This document shows, one piece after another, positions 9,701 through 17,815 of a DNA stretch of 64,000 nucleotides. Source of the stretch: Chamaesiphon minutus PCC 6605. Its GTDB lineage: Bacteria; Cyanobacteriota; Cyanobacteriia; Cyanobacteriales; Chamaesiphonaceae. The stretch spans positions 1,178,001 to 1,242,000 of the forward strand of contig NC_019697.1 in assembly GCF_000317145.1 (NCBI RefSeq), in the 5' to 3' direction. Numbering within the stretch: position 1 is the stretch's first letter; the number at the start of each line of letters is the position of its first letter. Below the pieces are notes generated by a model. The model was not told the origin of the DNA. It saw only the letters and a list, made by a program, of their open reading frames with translations, and made no database searches. A program made the position numbers and the translations under genes.

Positions 9701-10302
9701 TCGAACCAGGGTAAAGGATAAACAGTTGTAACTTGTTCTTGAGTAAATTTAACCTGTAGATTGACAATTTCTGCTTGAGTTTCAGCTTCAATTTGATAGT
9801 ATGTTGCAGCTTTAACTAGCTCTCTCTTTCTAAACCTATACTTCAGTGTAGCAAGCAGAACACTTCTGACAATACTTTGGTTTGCTTCTTGTTGCAGATT
9901 TTTAGCAGCATTAATAATTCGATCGTCCAAATCTTGCAGATCGAATTCATAATTGCGCCAATTTTCAGGAATATTTCTGATATAGTCATACAAAGCATTC
10001 AGCCAGTTAAATCGAGATGAAAAAGGCACTATTTGTCTGACATTAACGATCGCTCTTTTATCTTCTTCACTGAGATTTTGCAGCCGAGGATGTCGGATAA
10101 ATATCCCACTTAAAATCGCCCATACTGCGGTAACAGGTTCGTCATCTAATCCCAATCGTTCCATCAAAGCGAAGCCAAGCTCTACTTGTAATAGTAATTC
10201 TGGTTCTGCAATACCTTCATTTTTTAAAAATTCAACCCGTCTTACAAACTCATCAGGAGGTAAAAATAATGTATTGGAATTGAGATTGTTCTTTGCACTC
10301 AT
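6724..10302 (-). CDS. DinG/XPD-like superfamily 2 helicase of the pPIWI-RE cassette
   Basis: This 1192-residue protein has a Walker A at about 279-288 (GMVASGKSTLS) and a Walker B/DEAD-type box FDEADT. Between them are clustered cysteines (PCHTL..., CFCPLFDRCPS) consistent with the iron-sulphur cluster of DinG/XPD helicases. Motif VI is AVGRLIRGG near the C terminus. The first 230 residues are a helical region without a motif I recognise. Expected role: unwinding DNA or RNA-DNA hybrids for the pPIWI protein. It starts 5 bp after the REase gene stop, so the two are almost certainly one transcript. The ATG follows a GGAGGAATAG ribosome site inside the end of the upstream gene. Confidence 0.85.
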   Translation of the reverse strand: MSAKNNLNSNTLFLPPDEFVRRVEFLKNEGIAEPELLLQVELGFALMERLGLDDEPVTAVWAILSGIFIRHPRLQNLSEEDKRAIVNVRQIVPFSSRFNWLNALYDYIRNIPENWRNYEFDLQDLDDRIINAAKNLQQEANQSIVRSVLLATLKYRFRKRELVKAATYYQIEAETQAEIVNLQVKFTQEQVTTVYPLPWFERIQARLPVVIDLADLEAEAIFLDTREEILARQYSWSNATKGNWIKRFSKLNYHKVRSRNVVDRQTAPTLNIDGFTHIAGMVASGKSTLSLLLASNIIRNRPDLRITIVVGDTQSAIKIANQINWWFCDNPETDDPVAVPILGRSRRDSHLQNFANSDDYLNHLHRGQAHWGERWLSIVCPLQARISQSERNNILNGKPLKPGTEPCHTLKKAPKDKKKTPKSNSKPCFCPLFDRCPSQQAYRDMPKVRVWITTPGAMSIGGMPYHYELRPIKIGELVYEQSDIVVFDEADTIIEWFDKVYAEQLTLTDSSRNGLFDKIGVKTEQSSRTDSVRSPLKSRWRNVQRNAQTAIEATLTNLSNELGHKILQEWAQQGYFTPHVLFYKLSRRLAGLEELNSYDKSEEQLRTDEREIQSIMDCFDDFLKDDPLLRRSSSELSTTSLLEILRLINNTGESATDRDIYDDCQNWITTFSPGTLDKLNRLKTELNNLRTHPDTQDLYPYLTKEEDIDTLDTLTRRLQFTLTIVLLDRHVNIVFYEWQNRPDNINEPSPHKNMPRAMINILPLPVTGRQFGTYYSAKNSDTLSLFAYSNIGRDYILNFHRLLTDFDGQRGANVLALSGTSYLPDSTTFHVSDPQGVLMPETSAQSAIKQSQFKFIPQFNDRNKPMRMSGNLSNKKIACPKFQELAKLLTTNEGSNHLILELQALKELGEKDPELWQNRTRILVLVNSYEQGKWVADEMRRCRSDISQQIYHLVSDADQTKDGKSQPGELKRADIETFGHHQGKILVAPTSSIGRGFNILNSNGKAAFGAVYFLTRPFPHPHDTQAIAQEMNRRAYEWLEKEDFIAWRQGDGVAHRAELLRKTANTYWRSVEQRSYYKTLRDNNDLCAFPRYDLAATALGRIIQAVGRLIRGGVPFHGYFVDSAWADNSAKKLAAIRVGDDPDSIENDTEENSLLVATILRICDYIAEEDSVGKALYKPLADALENIEDVFY

Positions 10303-10307
10303 TTAAA

Positions 10308-11453
10308 CTATTCCTCCTTTTGTAATGCGCTAATTTTATTAGCTACTTTGTTTTTAAAAACCTTTGCACTCATTAGATGAGTCTTCGCAGGCAAGCTTGG
10401 TGCCGCTTTACGAGCAATCTCGACATAATCTGGAGTAGCTTGAATACAGCGATCGCTAATGACGTAAAAACTTTCATCATGATGTAAATTTCCCTCGCTA
10501 TATAGAGGTTTGAGATTTATTGCTAGCTTATAAGGATCTCGTACATCTTTGAAATCGATCGCCCATATGGTGCTATCTCCAAAATGTAACTGCAAATCGT
10601 ATCGATCCAAGCCTGGATATAACTTGACTTGCTGTAAATAGTCTGGGTGAGTTTCACTCAACTCTTGTAACGCTGAATATAAATTAAGTTCGGGAATCCC
10701 AGGAAAACAAACTCGTTGATGAATGCCATCTTTAATCCGCTGTAAATCTGTTTCCCATTTAACCTTGTATACACACGAGTGTTTTTGGTGATGATTTATA
10801 CACAAACGAGGTTTTATACCTTTCAAATTCCCATATTTTTCAGATAATATTCCACAGTGAGTGCAGCACCAATAAGTTTGGGTTTCGTCACAATCTTCGT
10901 ATAATGCCCCAATATCTTCGATAGAAATGTATTTGCACTTAAAAAACTTATCTCTGATTTTCTTGGAAGAAGCGTATGGGTTTTGGATGATAAAGCGACG
11001 AAACAATATATACTCTTGTTGTGCTAAATCTGGATTAGTATCGTTGTAAATATCTCTAAGCTTATCTAAAACACTAATAAATTTTTTGTTGTCGATCGCT
11101 AACTGCTGAGCATAAGGACTGGCATTTTCAGGAACTCCACCCTTACTTATCAAATCCTCATACAGATACTCATTAGCAGCTTCGCTAAGACTACCTTCAT
11201 CCAGCAATCCAAAATCGCGATCGAATTCGGTGGGAATAAAATTACTCGGACACCAATCTTTTATAGGATTTTCCAATAACAGCAAAAATCCATGTATTGT
11301 TTTGGGAAAAGGAACACTTTTCTTCATCTCTAGCGATAAAGCATTCATTGCGTGGCGCAGTAAATCTGGATAAGGATATTTTTTGTCTCGTTCTAGATAC
11401 TCTTTTACTCCAAATACTAGATAATCAAAAACTTCTGTTCTACTAGCAACCAT
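10308..11453 (-). CDS. restriction-endonuclease-like protein of the pPIWI-RE cassette
   Basis: This 381-residue protein is first in the cassette transcript. A zinc-ribbon-like module sits at about residues 195-230 (CCTHCG..., then CINHHQKHSC). It is followed by a PD-(D/E)xK-like core: YDLQLHFGDSTIWAIDFKD at about 290-310, where the DFK corresponds to the D/ExK half. Known pPIWI-RE operons contain a REase-fold partner with this character. It is probably the nuclease that acts on targets found by the pPIWI protein. The divergent XRE gene lies 290 bp upstream. Confidence 0.78.
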   Translation of the reverse strand: MVASRTEVFDYLVFGVKEYLERDKKYPYPDLLRHAMNALSLEMKKSVPFPKTIHGFLLLLENPIKDWCPSNFIPTEFDRDFGLLDEGSLSEAANEYLYEDLISKGGVPENASPYAQQLAIDNKKFISVLDKLRDIYNDTNPDLAQQEYILFRRFIIQNPYASSKKIRDKFFKCKYISIEDIGALYEDCDETQTYWCCTHCGILSEKYGNLKGIKPRLCINHHQKHSCVYKVKWETDLQRIKDGIHQRVCFPGIPELNLYSALQELSETHPDYLQQVKLYPGLDRYDLQLHFGDSTIWAIDFKDVRDPYKLAINLKPLYSEGNLHHDESFYVISDRCIQATPDYVEIARKAAPSLPAKTHLMSAKVFKNKVANKISALQKEE

Positions 11454-11743
11454 TCAAATCGCTCCTTTGCTACTATCCTAAATCTGGAGATTGAAACCTA
11501 AAATCCTGTGAAACCTTTCTAGACTGCTCGATCTTTGGGATCGTGTAGAGGCTGTCGAACTCTGGTTCTACTCCCACAAAACTCGCACGACACGCATCCG
11601 CTCTCTATCCTCGATACGAAATTACTACAAGATGTGAGATGGTCATTGCGACTCACTAGCGATACAATCGTTTCATTAAGCATACACACACTCTCCCTAC
11701 TGTGTCAAGCAAGAAAAAAACAAATCTTTTGTGAGACAAGGCA
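11454..11743. promoter_or_regulatory. divergent promoter region between the pPIWI-RE cassette and the XRE gene
   Basis: The 290-bp gap lies between two divergent start codons, so it must hold the promoters of both the cassette (minus) and the XRE/ImmA pair (plus). A plausible arrangement is that the XRE protein binds here. I find no perfect palindrome. A loose CACACA...TGTGTC inverted pair at about 11685-11704 is the best operator candidate, and it is weak. Confidence 0.4.
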
Positions 11744-12127
11744 ATGGCAAATTATTTAGATATGGATAAATTGGCTAATCTAGTGCGGAATAAGCGTCTG
11801 ACACGCGGATTGCGAGAAACAGCCAAAGAAATTGGCAATGTCAGTCCTTCTACTATCTCCCGCGTTGAAAATGGCAAAACTCCAGATATGGAGACTTTTT
11901 TAGCTTTATGCGATTGGTTGGAAGTACCAGCAGCAGAGCTAATTAAAAATACCGAAGACGAAAAAGCTCCCAATACGCCTGAAGCGATTACGATTCATTT
12001 ACGAGCCGATCGTAATCTCGATCCAGCGATCGCTAATGCTTTAGCATCATTAGTTACAGCAGCATATAAAGATCTATCTCAAACTAAAAATGAGGTAGCC
12101 ATCGATCGAATTCAAGATAAGGAGTAG
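11744..12127 (+). CDS. XRE-family transcriptional regulator
   Basis: This 127-residue protein has an N-terminal Cro/C1-type helix-turn-helix at about residues 6-60: LVRNKRLTRGLRETAKEIGNVSPSTISRVENGKTPDMETFLALCDWL. The C-terminal 50 residues are a helical tail. It overlaps nothing and is followed 6 bp later by an ImmA/IrrE-type protease. That pairing is common on mobile elements, where the protease inactivates the repressor after DNA damage. It is divergent from the pPIWI-RE cassette and may repress it. Confidence 0.82.
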   Translation: MANYLDMDKLANLVRNKRLTRGLRETAKEIGNVSPSTISRVENGKTPDMETFLALCDWLEVPAAELIKNTEDEKAPNTPEAITIHLRADRNLDPAIANALASLVTAAYKDLSQTKNEVAIDRIQDKE

Positions 12128-12133
12128 TTTCTA

Positions 12134-12664
12134 GTGGGATTGATAACTAGCTTATCGACCGAGAATAGGCAGAGATTAGAAGGGATCGCTAGCGAAAAAT
12201 TTCACCAGTTGGGTTTAAAAGTTTATCAGCCATTGCTGACGAGCGTTTTGGCGCAAGATTTAAAAGCAACAATTCACACGCCAGAAACACTTCCAGATGC
12301 AGAGATAGAGCAAGTCAAACTTTTAAGTAATAGCAATAATTGGTCAGCAGTAATTATCCGTAAAAATCCGCTTGTGATAGTTCATAATTCTCGTCATGCT
12401 ATTACTAGACAAAATTCTAATTTGATGCATGAATTCGCCCATATCATCCTCAAGCATGAAATGGTTCCTTACGATCCTAGCACTGGATTACCTCAACGTC
12501 GGCAACAAGACGAAGATGAAGCAGTATATTTGGGTGGGTGTTTGCAGATTCCCAGACGTGGTTTATTGTGGGCAATTCAAAAAAAGATGACCATCGATCG
12601 AATTGCCTTACACTTTAATGCGAGTCAGGACATGGTGCAATTTCGGATGAATGTTATTGGATAG
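12134..12664 (+). CDS. ImmA/IrrE-family metallopeptidase
   Basis: The zinc-protease motif HEFAHIILKH (HExxH) lies at about residues 98-107 of 176, with an acidic DEDEAVYLG downstream that fits the third ligand region. This is the ImmA/IrrE (COG2856) layout. The GTG start at 12134 is supported by AAGGAG 11 bp upstream, overlapping the end of the XRE gene. The likely substrate is the XRE protein encoded just before it, as in ICEBs1 ImmA/ImmR. No SOS box was identified. Confidence 0.82.
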   Translation: MGLITSLSTENRQRLEGIASEKFHQLGLKVYQPLLTSVLAQDLKATIHTPETLPDAEIEQVKLLSNSNNWSAVIIRKNPLVIVHNSRHAITRQNSNLMHEFAHIILKHEMVPYDPSTGLPQRRQQDEDEAVYLGGCLQIPRRGLLWAIQKKMTIDRIALHFNASQDMVQFRMNVIG

Positions 12665-12783
12665 CAATTGGATCTCGATCGATTTGTCGAGCCAATACCA
12701 AATATTAGTCTGGGAATATGACACCAGGAATCGATCTCCGACAAAGTATTCGGGTAAGATTGAGGGCAATCCGGTTATTAGCG

Positions 12784-12807
12784 TTGGCGTAGCCTATCTG
12801 AAAGAGA
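12784..12807 (+). repeat. micro-element copy, 24 bp, between immA-like gene and integrase
   Basis: Head TTGGCGTAGCC, then a hairpin TATCT-GAA-AGAGA with one mismatch. Flanks are CG on the left and ATCG on the right, so the empty site was CGATCG. It lies in non-coding DNA. Confidence 0.75.
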
Positions 12808-12833
12808 ATCGAGCATTCTTTCAAGGAGAGGTC

Positions 12834-12854
12834 AATCCACAATCCACAATCCAC
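12834..12854 (+). repeat. heptanucleotide tandem repeat
   Basis: Three head-to-tail copies of AATCCAC are followed by a partial AATC. Such short tandem heptamers are a known class of cyanobacterial repeats. They sit just before the integrase start. Confidence 0.7.
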
Positions 12855-12861
12855 AATCGAA

Positions 12862-13821
12862 GTGACCTTACTCTCCACCATCGTCGCATCCCCCCTATCC
12901 CTGCAAGATATCGCCCAGCGGGATTTACTTCAGGAACTCATTGCCGACAGGCGATCGCCCAATACGCGGCGGACGTATACTAAGGCATTGGTGGACTTTT
13001 TCATGCAAGTCGCTCAGGCTGCGCCGACACCAGCATTAGTGGGGGAATTTTTGAAACTCGATCGCTATCAGGCGATGACGTTAGTATTGAGGTATCGACG
13101 GATATTAACCGATAAAGGGTTGGCTCCTTCTACTATTAATACTCGACTGGCGGCGATTAAAAGCTTGGTGGGTTATGCGCGCAAAGTGGGGGAATGTCAC
13201 TACGATTTGGCGGATGTCGAAGGGGTGCGGGTGGAGAATTATCGGGATACTTCGGGGGTGAATCCGACGGAGTATCAGTTGACGATCGGGATGTGCGATC
13301 GCGAGACAATTAAGGGTGTCAGGGATTATGCAATCTTGCGGTTATTGTGGGATAACGCACTCCGGCGGGCGGAATTATGTCAGGCGAATGTGAAGGATTT
13401 CGATCCGATCGGGTGTAAATTGTGGATTATTGGGAAGGGGAAGGTGCAGCGGGAGTCGATCGATCTCAGTCGTCAGTCGGTACAGGCGATTCAAGCGTGG
13501 TTGGAATTGCGGGGGAAATGTAAAGCCAGCGAGCCGTTATTTTGTACGCTCGATCGGGCTACGAAGGGGCATCGATTGAGCGGCAATGCGATCTATAATC
13601 TCGTCAGAGAGACGAGTGCAGCAGCGGGGATATATAAAGTGATGAGTCCGCACCGCGTGCGTCACAGTGCGATTACAGCGGCTTTGGATGCGACGAATGG
13701 GGATACGCGTCGGGTGCAGAAGTTAAGTCGTCATGCGGATTTGAATACACTCACTCGCTACGACGATAACCGGCGGCATCATCAGGGGGAAGTTACGAAG
13801 ATTTTGGCGGAGTTGGTGTAG
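12862..13821 (+). CDS. tyrosine recombinase / phage-type integrase
   Basis: This 319-residue protein has an N-terminal core-binding SAM-like domain (residues about 20-110) and a C-terminal catalytic domain. Visible catalytic residues are the first Arg in DNALRRAELCQ, a Lys in GKGKVQRES, the HxxR box in SPHRVRHS, a His in LSRHADLNT and the nucleophilic Tyr in LTRYDDNRR. It is Xer/integrase-like and the right size. The start at 12862 is a GTG. The stop is 3 bp from the proposed end of the Tn7-like element, which suggests the transposon inserted directly behind it. It could be the integrase of the pPIWI-RE/XRE/ImmA island. Confidence 0.85.
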   Translation: MTLLSTIVASPLSLQDIAQRDLLQELIADRRSPNTRRTYTKALVDFFMQVAQAAPTPALVGEFLKLDRYQAMTLVLRYRRILTDKGLAPSTINTRLAAIKSLVGYARKVGECHYDLADVEGVRVENYRDTSGVNPTEYQLTIGMCDRETIKGVRDYAILRLLWDNALRRAELCQANVKDFDPIGCKLWIIGKGKVQRESIDLSRQSVQAIQAWLELRGKCKASEPLFCTLDRATKGHRLSGNAIYNLVRETSAAAGIYKVMSPHRVRHSAITAALDATNGDTRRVQKLSRHADLNTLTRYDDNRRHHQGEVTKILAELV

Positions 13822-13824
13822 ATC

Positions 13825-13843
13825 TGTCGGTCTTGTGTCGGTC
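13825..13843 (+). other. candidate terminus of the Tn7-like element
   Basis: TGTCGGTC occurs twice, at 13825-13832 and 13836-13843, directly before the array of end repeats. Tn7-like ends generally begin with TGT. The exact outer base and any 5-bp target duplication cannot be proven because I did not find the opposite end. Confidence 0.4.
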
Positions 13844-13922
13844 TACACATAAAGTGAAATACTCACACATAAGGTGAAATATCTACGCATAACCTGAAAT
13901 TTATTTACACATAAGATGAAAT
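13844..13922 (+). repeat. four TnsB-type end repeats
   Basis: Four 17-bp direct repeats of consensus TACACATAAnnTGAAAT start at 13844, 13864, 13884 and 13906, so they are spaced 20-22 bp apart, about two helical turns. They lie between the integrase stop and tnsA, where a Tn7-like element carries its TnsB-binding sites. They may also act as the tnsABC operator. Confidence 0.7.
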
Positions 13923-13976
13923 AACAAGGCACCACTTGATCTAATAATCGTATCTCATAATTATCCGAGATACTCT

Positions 13977-14636
13977 ATGGTCATTTCAAGACTGACAACT
14001 AAGAATCGGCGACCAAAGCAGAATATCGGTAATTTTAGTAGTTGTAAGATGGAAACTAGTTTCCGATACAACTCTCTGTTGCAGAAGGATTTTATGTACT
14101 GGCTAGAGTTTGACACAGATGTTCTGTCTTACAATATGCCAGGAATTGTAGTAAATTACCAAAGTAACGGGAAGGAGAAAAGCCATACTCCAGATTTCCA
14201 GGTCGTCCGCTATCAGAAGAAGCAAATTATTGAAGTTAAGTCTCAGAAGACTGTCAAGAGTGAAAAGTACGATCGCTTGTACCAGATGTTGTCTGGACTA
14301 TATGACGAGACAGGATGGACATTTGTTGTTCTAACTGAGGCAGAAATTCGCAGGGAGCCAATCCTCTCGAATATTAAGTTGCTCTATGGATATGCAAGAG
14401 AAAGCTTTAGCATTGATGAGTATCGAGATTGTTGGGAAATTGCTCGATCGAATGCACCAGCTTCTCTATTAGATATATTTCAAATATTAGACCAGCAGAG
14501 GATTCGGCGGAATGTGCTGTTTAAGTTGCTATTTCATAATTTAGTGGAACTCGATATCCAGCAACCGATTACAGCGAATAGCTCGATCGTATCAGTCGCG
14601 GCAAAAATAGATTGGAGAATACTATTCAATGGCTAG
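13977..14636 (+). CDS. tnsA: TnsA-like endonuclease of a Tn7-like transposon
   Basis: This 219-residue protein has the TnsA nuclease core at about residues 40-105: acidic YWLEFD, then SHTPDFQV and IIEVKSQK (the PD...ExK pattern). TnsA cuts the 5' strands so the element moves by cut and paste. It is the only transposition gene here that still looks intact. It overlaps tnsB by 8 bp. A separate TnsA rather than a TnsAB fusion points to Tn7-like or type I CAST-like elements, not to type V-K. Confidence 0.8.
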   Translation: MVISRLTTKNRRPKQNIGNFSSCKMETSFRYNSLLQKDFMYWLEFDTDVLSYNMPGIVVNYQSNGKEKSHTPDFQVVRYQKKQIIEVKSQKTVKSEKYDRLYQMLSGLYDETGWTFVVLTEAEIRREPILSNIKLLYGYARESFSIDEYRDCWEIARSNAPASLLDIFQILDQQRIRRNVLFKLLFHNLVELDIQQPITANSSIVSVAAKIDWRILFNG

Positions 14637-17024
14637 AATAATACTCAAGGATGGTTTGAAGTTTGAGCTACATGGAAAGGAATATCAGTTAGTCGAACGG
14701 GTAAATCCCAGCGAGTGGAGAATTCTCCATATGGTGACTGGGCAACATAGTAATTTGTCAGCGGAAATAATCAGAAATTTTCTGTTCAAGGGAGAGCTGA
14801 CATTTATCACGGCAAAATCTCAGCAACATATTGCTTTTCCAGACTTAGATGAGACAGATCGGAATGAGGCGATTCGGCGAGAAAAGTATGTGATGGCAAT
14901 TTTAGAGCAGGGGGTAAATAAATCTACGCCACAAGTTCTAGAGCCAATTATCCAAGATGTGTACGATCGATTGCAAATAGATGAGGGTATCGATCGAGAA
15001 ATCAAGGATAAACCCCAGCCTTCGCATATTACTGTCTATCGATGGCTGAAAAAATACAAGCAGTCAGAGGGTAATATCCATTCATTGGTATCGAGTAGCA
15101 GTAAGAAAGGTAATCGGACAGCTCGAATTCAGCCAGAAGTTAGTAGTACGATCGAACAGGCGATCTCGGAAATTTATCTAAATTCCAATCAGGCTTCGGC
15201 TAAGGATGCTCACGATCGAGTAATTGTCTTAATTGTAGAAGAGAACCAACGCCGAAAAAATCTCAGCTTACCAGAGCTGAAAATCCCTAATTACATGACT
15301 ACTCTGCGTGCAGTCAATGATTTAGCACCAAGAGAAAGGGATGAAAAAAGGTTGGGTAAGAGAAAACTGCAAATTTAATCTATCAGGCTGTATCTGTTGG
15401 TCAGGGTCTTAATCCAACTAGACCATTAGAGATTGTGGCGATCGATCATAGTATGTTACCTTTTTATGTGCTTGATAATGACTATCGATTACCCGTCGGT
15501 TGCCCTTGGTTGACAGCAGCCATCGATGTCTATTCTCAAACAGTTGTTGGCTACTATTTGACTTTTGAGCCGCCGAGTTATCTGTCGGTTATGTATTGCC
15601 TGTTACATAGCATTCGTCCGAAAGACTATGTAAGAGCGACATATAAGTCCGTTAAGAATAATTGGACATCTTATGGCTTAATGGAAAATCTCAAGGTTGA
15701 TAATGGTACGGACTTTACGGGTAGATCCTTGGAAGATGCTTGCAGAGAGCTAAAAATAAATCTAGATTTTGCACCAGTTCGGATGCCTTGGTATAAGGCT
15801 GCGATCGAAAGATTCTTTGGTAGTTTGAAAACACAGCTAACTGGGAGTATTCCAGGACGATGCTTGCAACTATTGAAAGAAAGCGATTACGATCCGAAAA
15901 AGCAATCAGTTGTCACATTAGATGGATTGCAAGAGATACTTCACCACTTTATTGTAGATATACACAATCAAAGTGGCCATACTCAGCTAAAAAGTCCTCG
16001 CGCCGAAGTATGGAAGCAGGCTATTCAGTCTTATCCTATTTCAATACCCAGTTCTGATGATAGCTTGAAAGCTCTGTTGGGTGATGTTGAAGAACGGGTA
16101 ATTAGTAAAGCAGGAATTGAATTTAATTATCTGTTCTACAATAGCGATCGATTGCAGTTGCTGCGTCAACACCATGAGACGGAAGATGGTCGAAGAAGAG
16201 AAAGGATCAGAGGAAAGGAGAAGGCTAAGATCGAATATAATCGCAACGATCTCTCTGTTATTCACGTCTTTGACCCTAGTACTAGAGAATATCTAGCAGT
16301 TCCAGCTATCAATCAAAACTATACTCAAAATCTTTCACTCGCTCAACATCGGATTATCCAGCGGTATGTGGCTAATCAATCTCAGAAAGTAGATATTGTT
16401 GCATTGGCTTTAGCAAAACAGGCAATCCAGAATATTGTGGCTGAAGCACTCAAGGAAACAAAAGTGGCTAAGACATCTAAACAAATAATCAAGTTCTTAG
16501 GAACTGGTAGAGGTGAAAATGTGATTCGATCGCAAGAGGAGTCATTGAAAATATCAGAAGAATCCAATCGTATTGATGATATAATTAGTGAAATAGAACC
16601 ACTGATTTCAAGCAATATAAACTTAGGTATTCCTGATTTCTCCAGTGCATTTGATGCTGCGGAGGAGAAAAAGTAAATCTCTACAAAAGAGGAATCATTT
16701 CAACCAGAAGAAAGTAAAGGTATTGATGCTAAGAAGAGTACCATAAACACTCAGGCTAAATTGTTACCACCAATTACAGAGAAAACAGCAACTCGCAAAT
16801 CTAGATCGAAAACTAAACTGGACAACAAGAAAGTTCTCGATAAAAGTGCCGATCGAGAACCTGTAATCGTTTCCGAGCAGCAAGTTCCAGATTTGTCAGC
16901 AGACTCAATCTCATCAGAAAATAGTTCGAGTGGTGTGGAAAAATCTGCACCTGAAGTTGAAAAGCAGGAAACAAAATCTCAGGCTAGCGTAGGATTGCCA
17001 CAGTGGAAACCTCGTCAGCGATGA
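14629..17024 (+). pseudogene. tnsB: TnsB-like DDE transposase, frameshifted and with a premature stop
   Basis: The N-terminal DNA-binding part (14629-15378) and the catalytic part (from about 15372) are in different frames. One extra A in the AAAA run at 15363-15366 would join them as ...KRKTANLIYQAVSVGQG.... The DDE core is visible: VAIDHSM, KVDNGTDF and KAAIERFFGSLK. A TAA at 16674 interrupts the frame, yet it stays open to 17024. The part after it is the Lys/Ser/Glu-rich tail (ending LPQWKPRQR) that in TnsB contacts TnsC. So the original protein was about 798 residues. The frameshift could in principle be a base-call error, but the neighbours are broken too. Confidence 0.8.
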
Positions 17025-17102
17025 CGATCTCTGCAACTCAAGCTAATTGTTGAGCTGGCTATTAGTAATTACGTTCTGGAAACTTCTCGCAATATTTAGC
17101 TC

Positions 17103-17809
17103 ATGTCAGACGATACAGACAAGAAGACAACTAGAGAAAGGATCTCAATTGCAAATTAGGTTTATGCAGGTTATCCATTATTTAACCAAGTACTAGAAGA
17201 TATCGATCGCTGTCATGATAGTCCCAATATTAAGGGGGATGACGATCCCGATTGCCTGCTATTGATGGGTTCTACAGGTGCTGGAAAAACGACTATCTAT
17301 AAAACTTATGCTCAGAACTATCCTAGTCAGGAAACAGAAGAAGGTAGCGTTGTGCCGATAATTTATGCAACAATTCCTGCTGCGGCGACAGTGAAAGGAC
17401 TTGTTGAAGCCCTATTGAAAAAGCTCGGCGATCCTTTGCATAACAAAGGTACGACGATTAATCAAACGAGGTCGAGAGCCAATTGCCATTGGCGACGAAA
17501 TTAGAGCTGGCTGAAAAGTCGCTATCTGAGCGGATCTACTATGCTACTGATGGGACAATTGGGCATGTAATGACGTTGATTCGGAAGGGGGCTACTTTGG
17601 CGATCGAGCAAGATCTCGATCGATTGGATCTCAGTATTCTAGGCGTTATCTACGACAAGCATCTCAAACATGACAAGTTTTTCAAAAAAACCGATCCATT
17701 CTTAGGGAATAAGTTTGAGCTAGAAGCTGCCTACGAACAAGATTCTAAGTTCGATGAGACGACTGGTAGGAGGAAAAGAGACAGTGTTAAGGAAGTTTTC
17801 CGAAAATAA
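17103..17809 (+). pseudogene. tnsC: TnsC-like AAA+ ATPase, nonsense mutation and internal deletion
   Basis: An ATG at 17103 opens MSDDTDKKTTRERISIAN and meets TAG at 17157. The frame then continues through the Walker A GSTGAGKTTI (about 17265-17295). After GTTINQT the sequence jumps to the C-terminal part (LATKLELAEKSLSERIYYATDG...), in another frame. Walker B and sensor regions are missing. TnsC normally links target choice to TnsAB, so this element cannot transpose on its own. Confidence 0.78.
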
Positions 17810-17815
17810 TAAAAT

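Noticed and set aside
11535-11759. 74-codon plus-strand frame upstream of the XRE gene
   Set aside because: It overlaps the XRE start in another frame and fills the promoter region; composition is not protein-like.
12651-12983. 110-codon plus-strand frame between the ImmA-like gene and the integrase
   Set aside because: It overlaps the integrase start in another frame and reads through a micro-element and a heptamer repeat; no protein-like features.
13844-13922. CRISPR array
   Set aside because: The four repeats are only 17 bp at 20-22 bp spacing, leaving almost no spacers; they fit transposon-end binding sites. No other CRISPR-like array was seen in the window.
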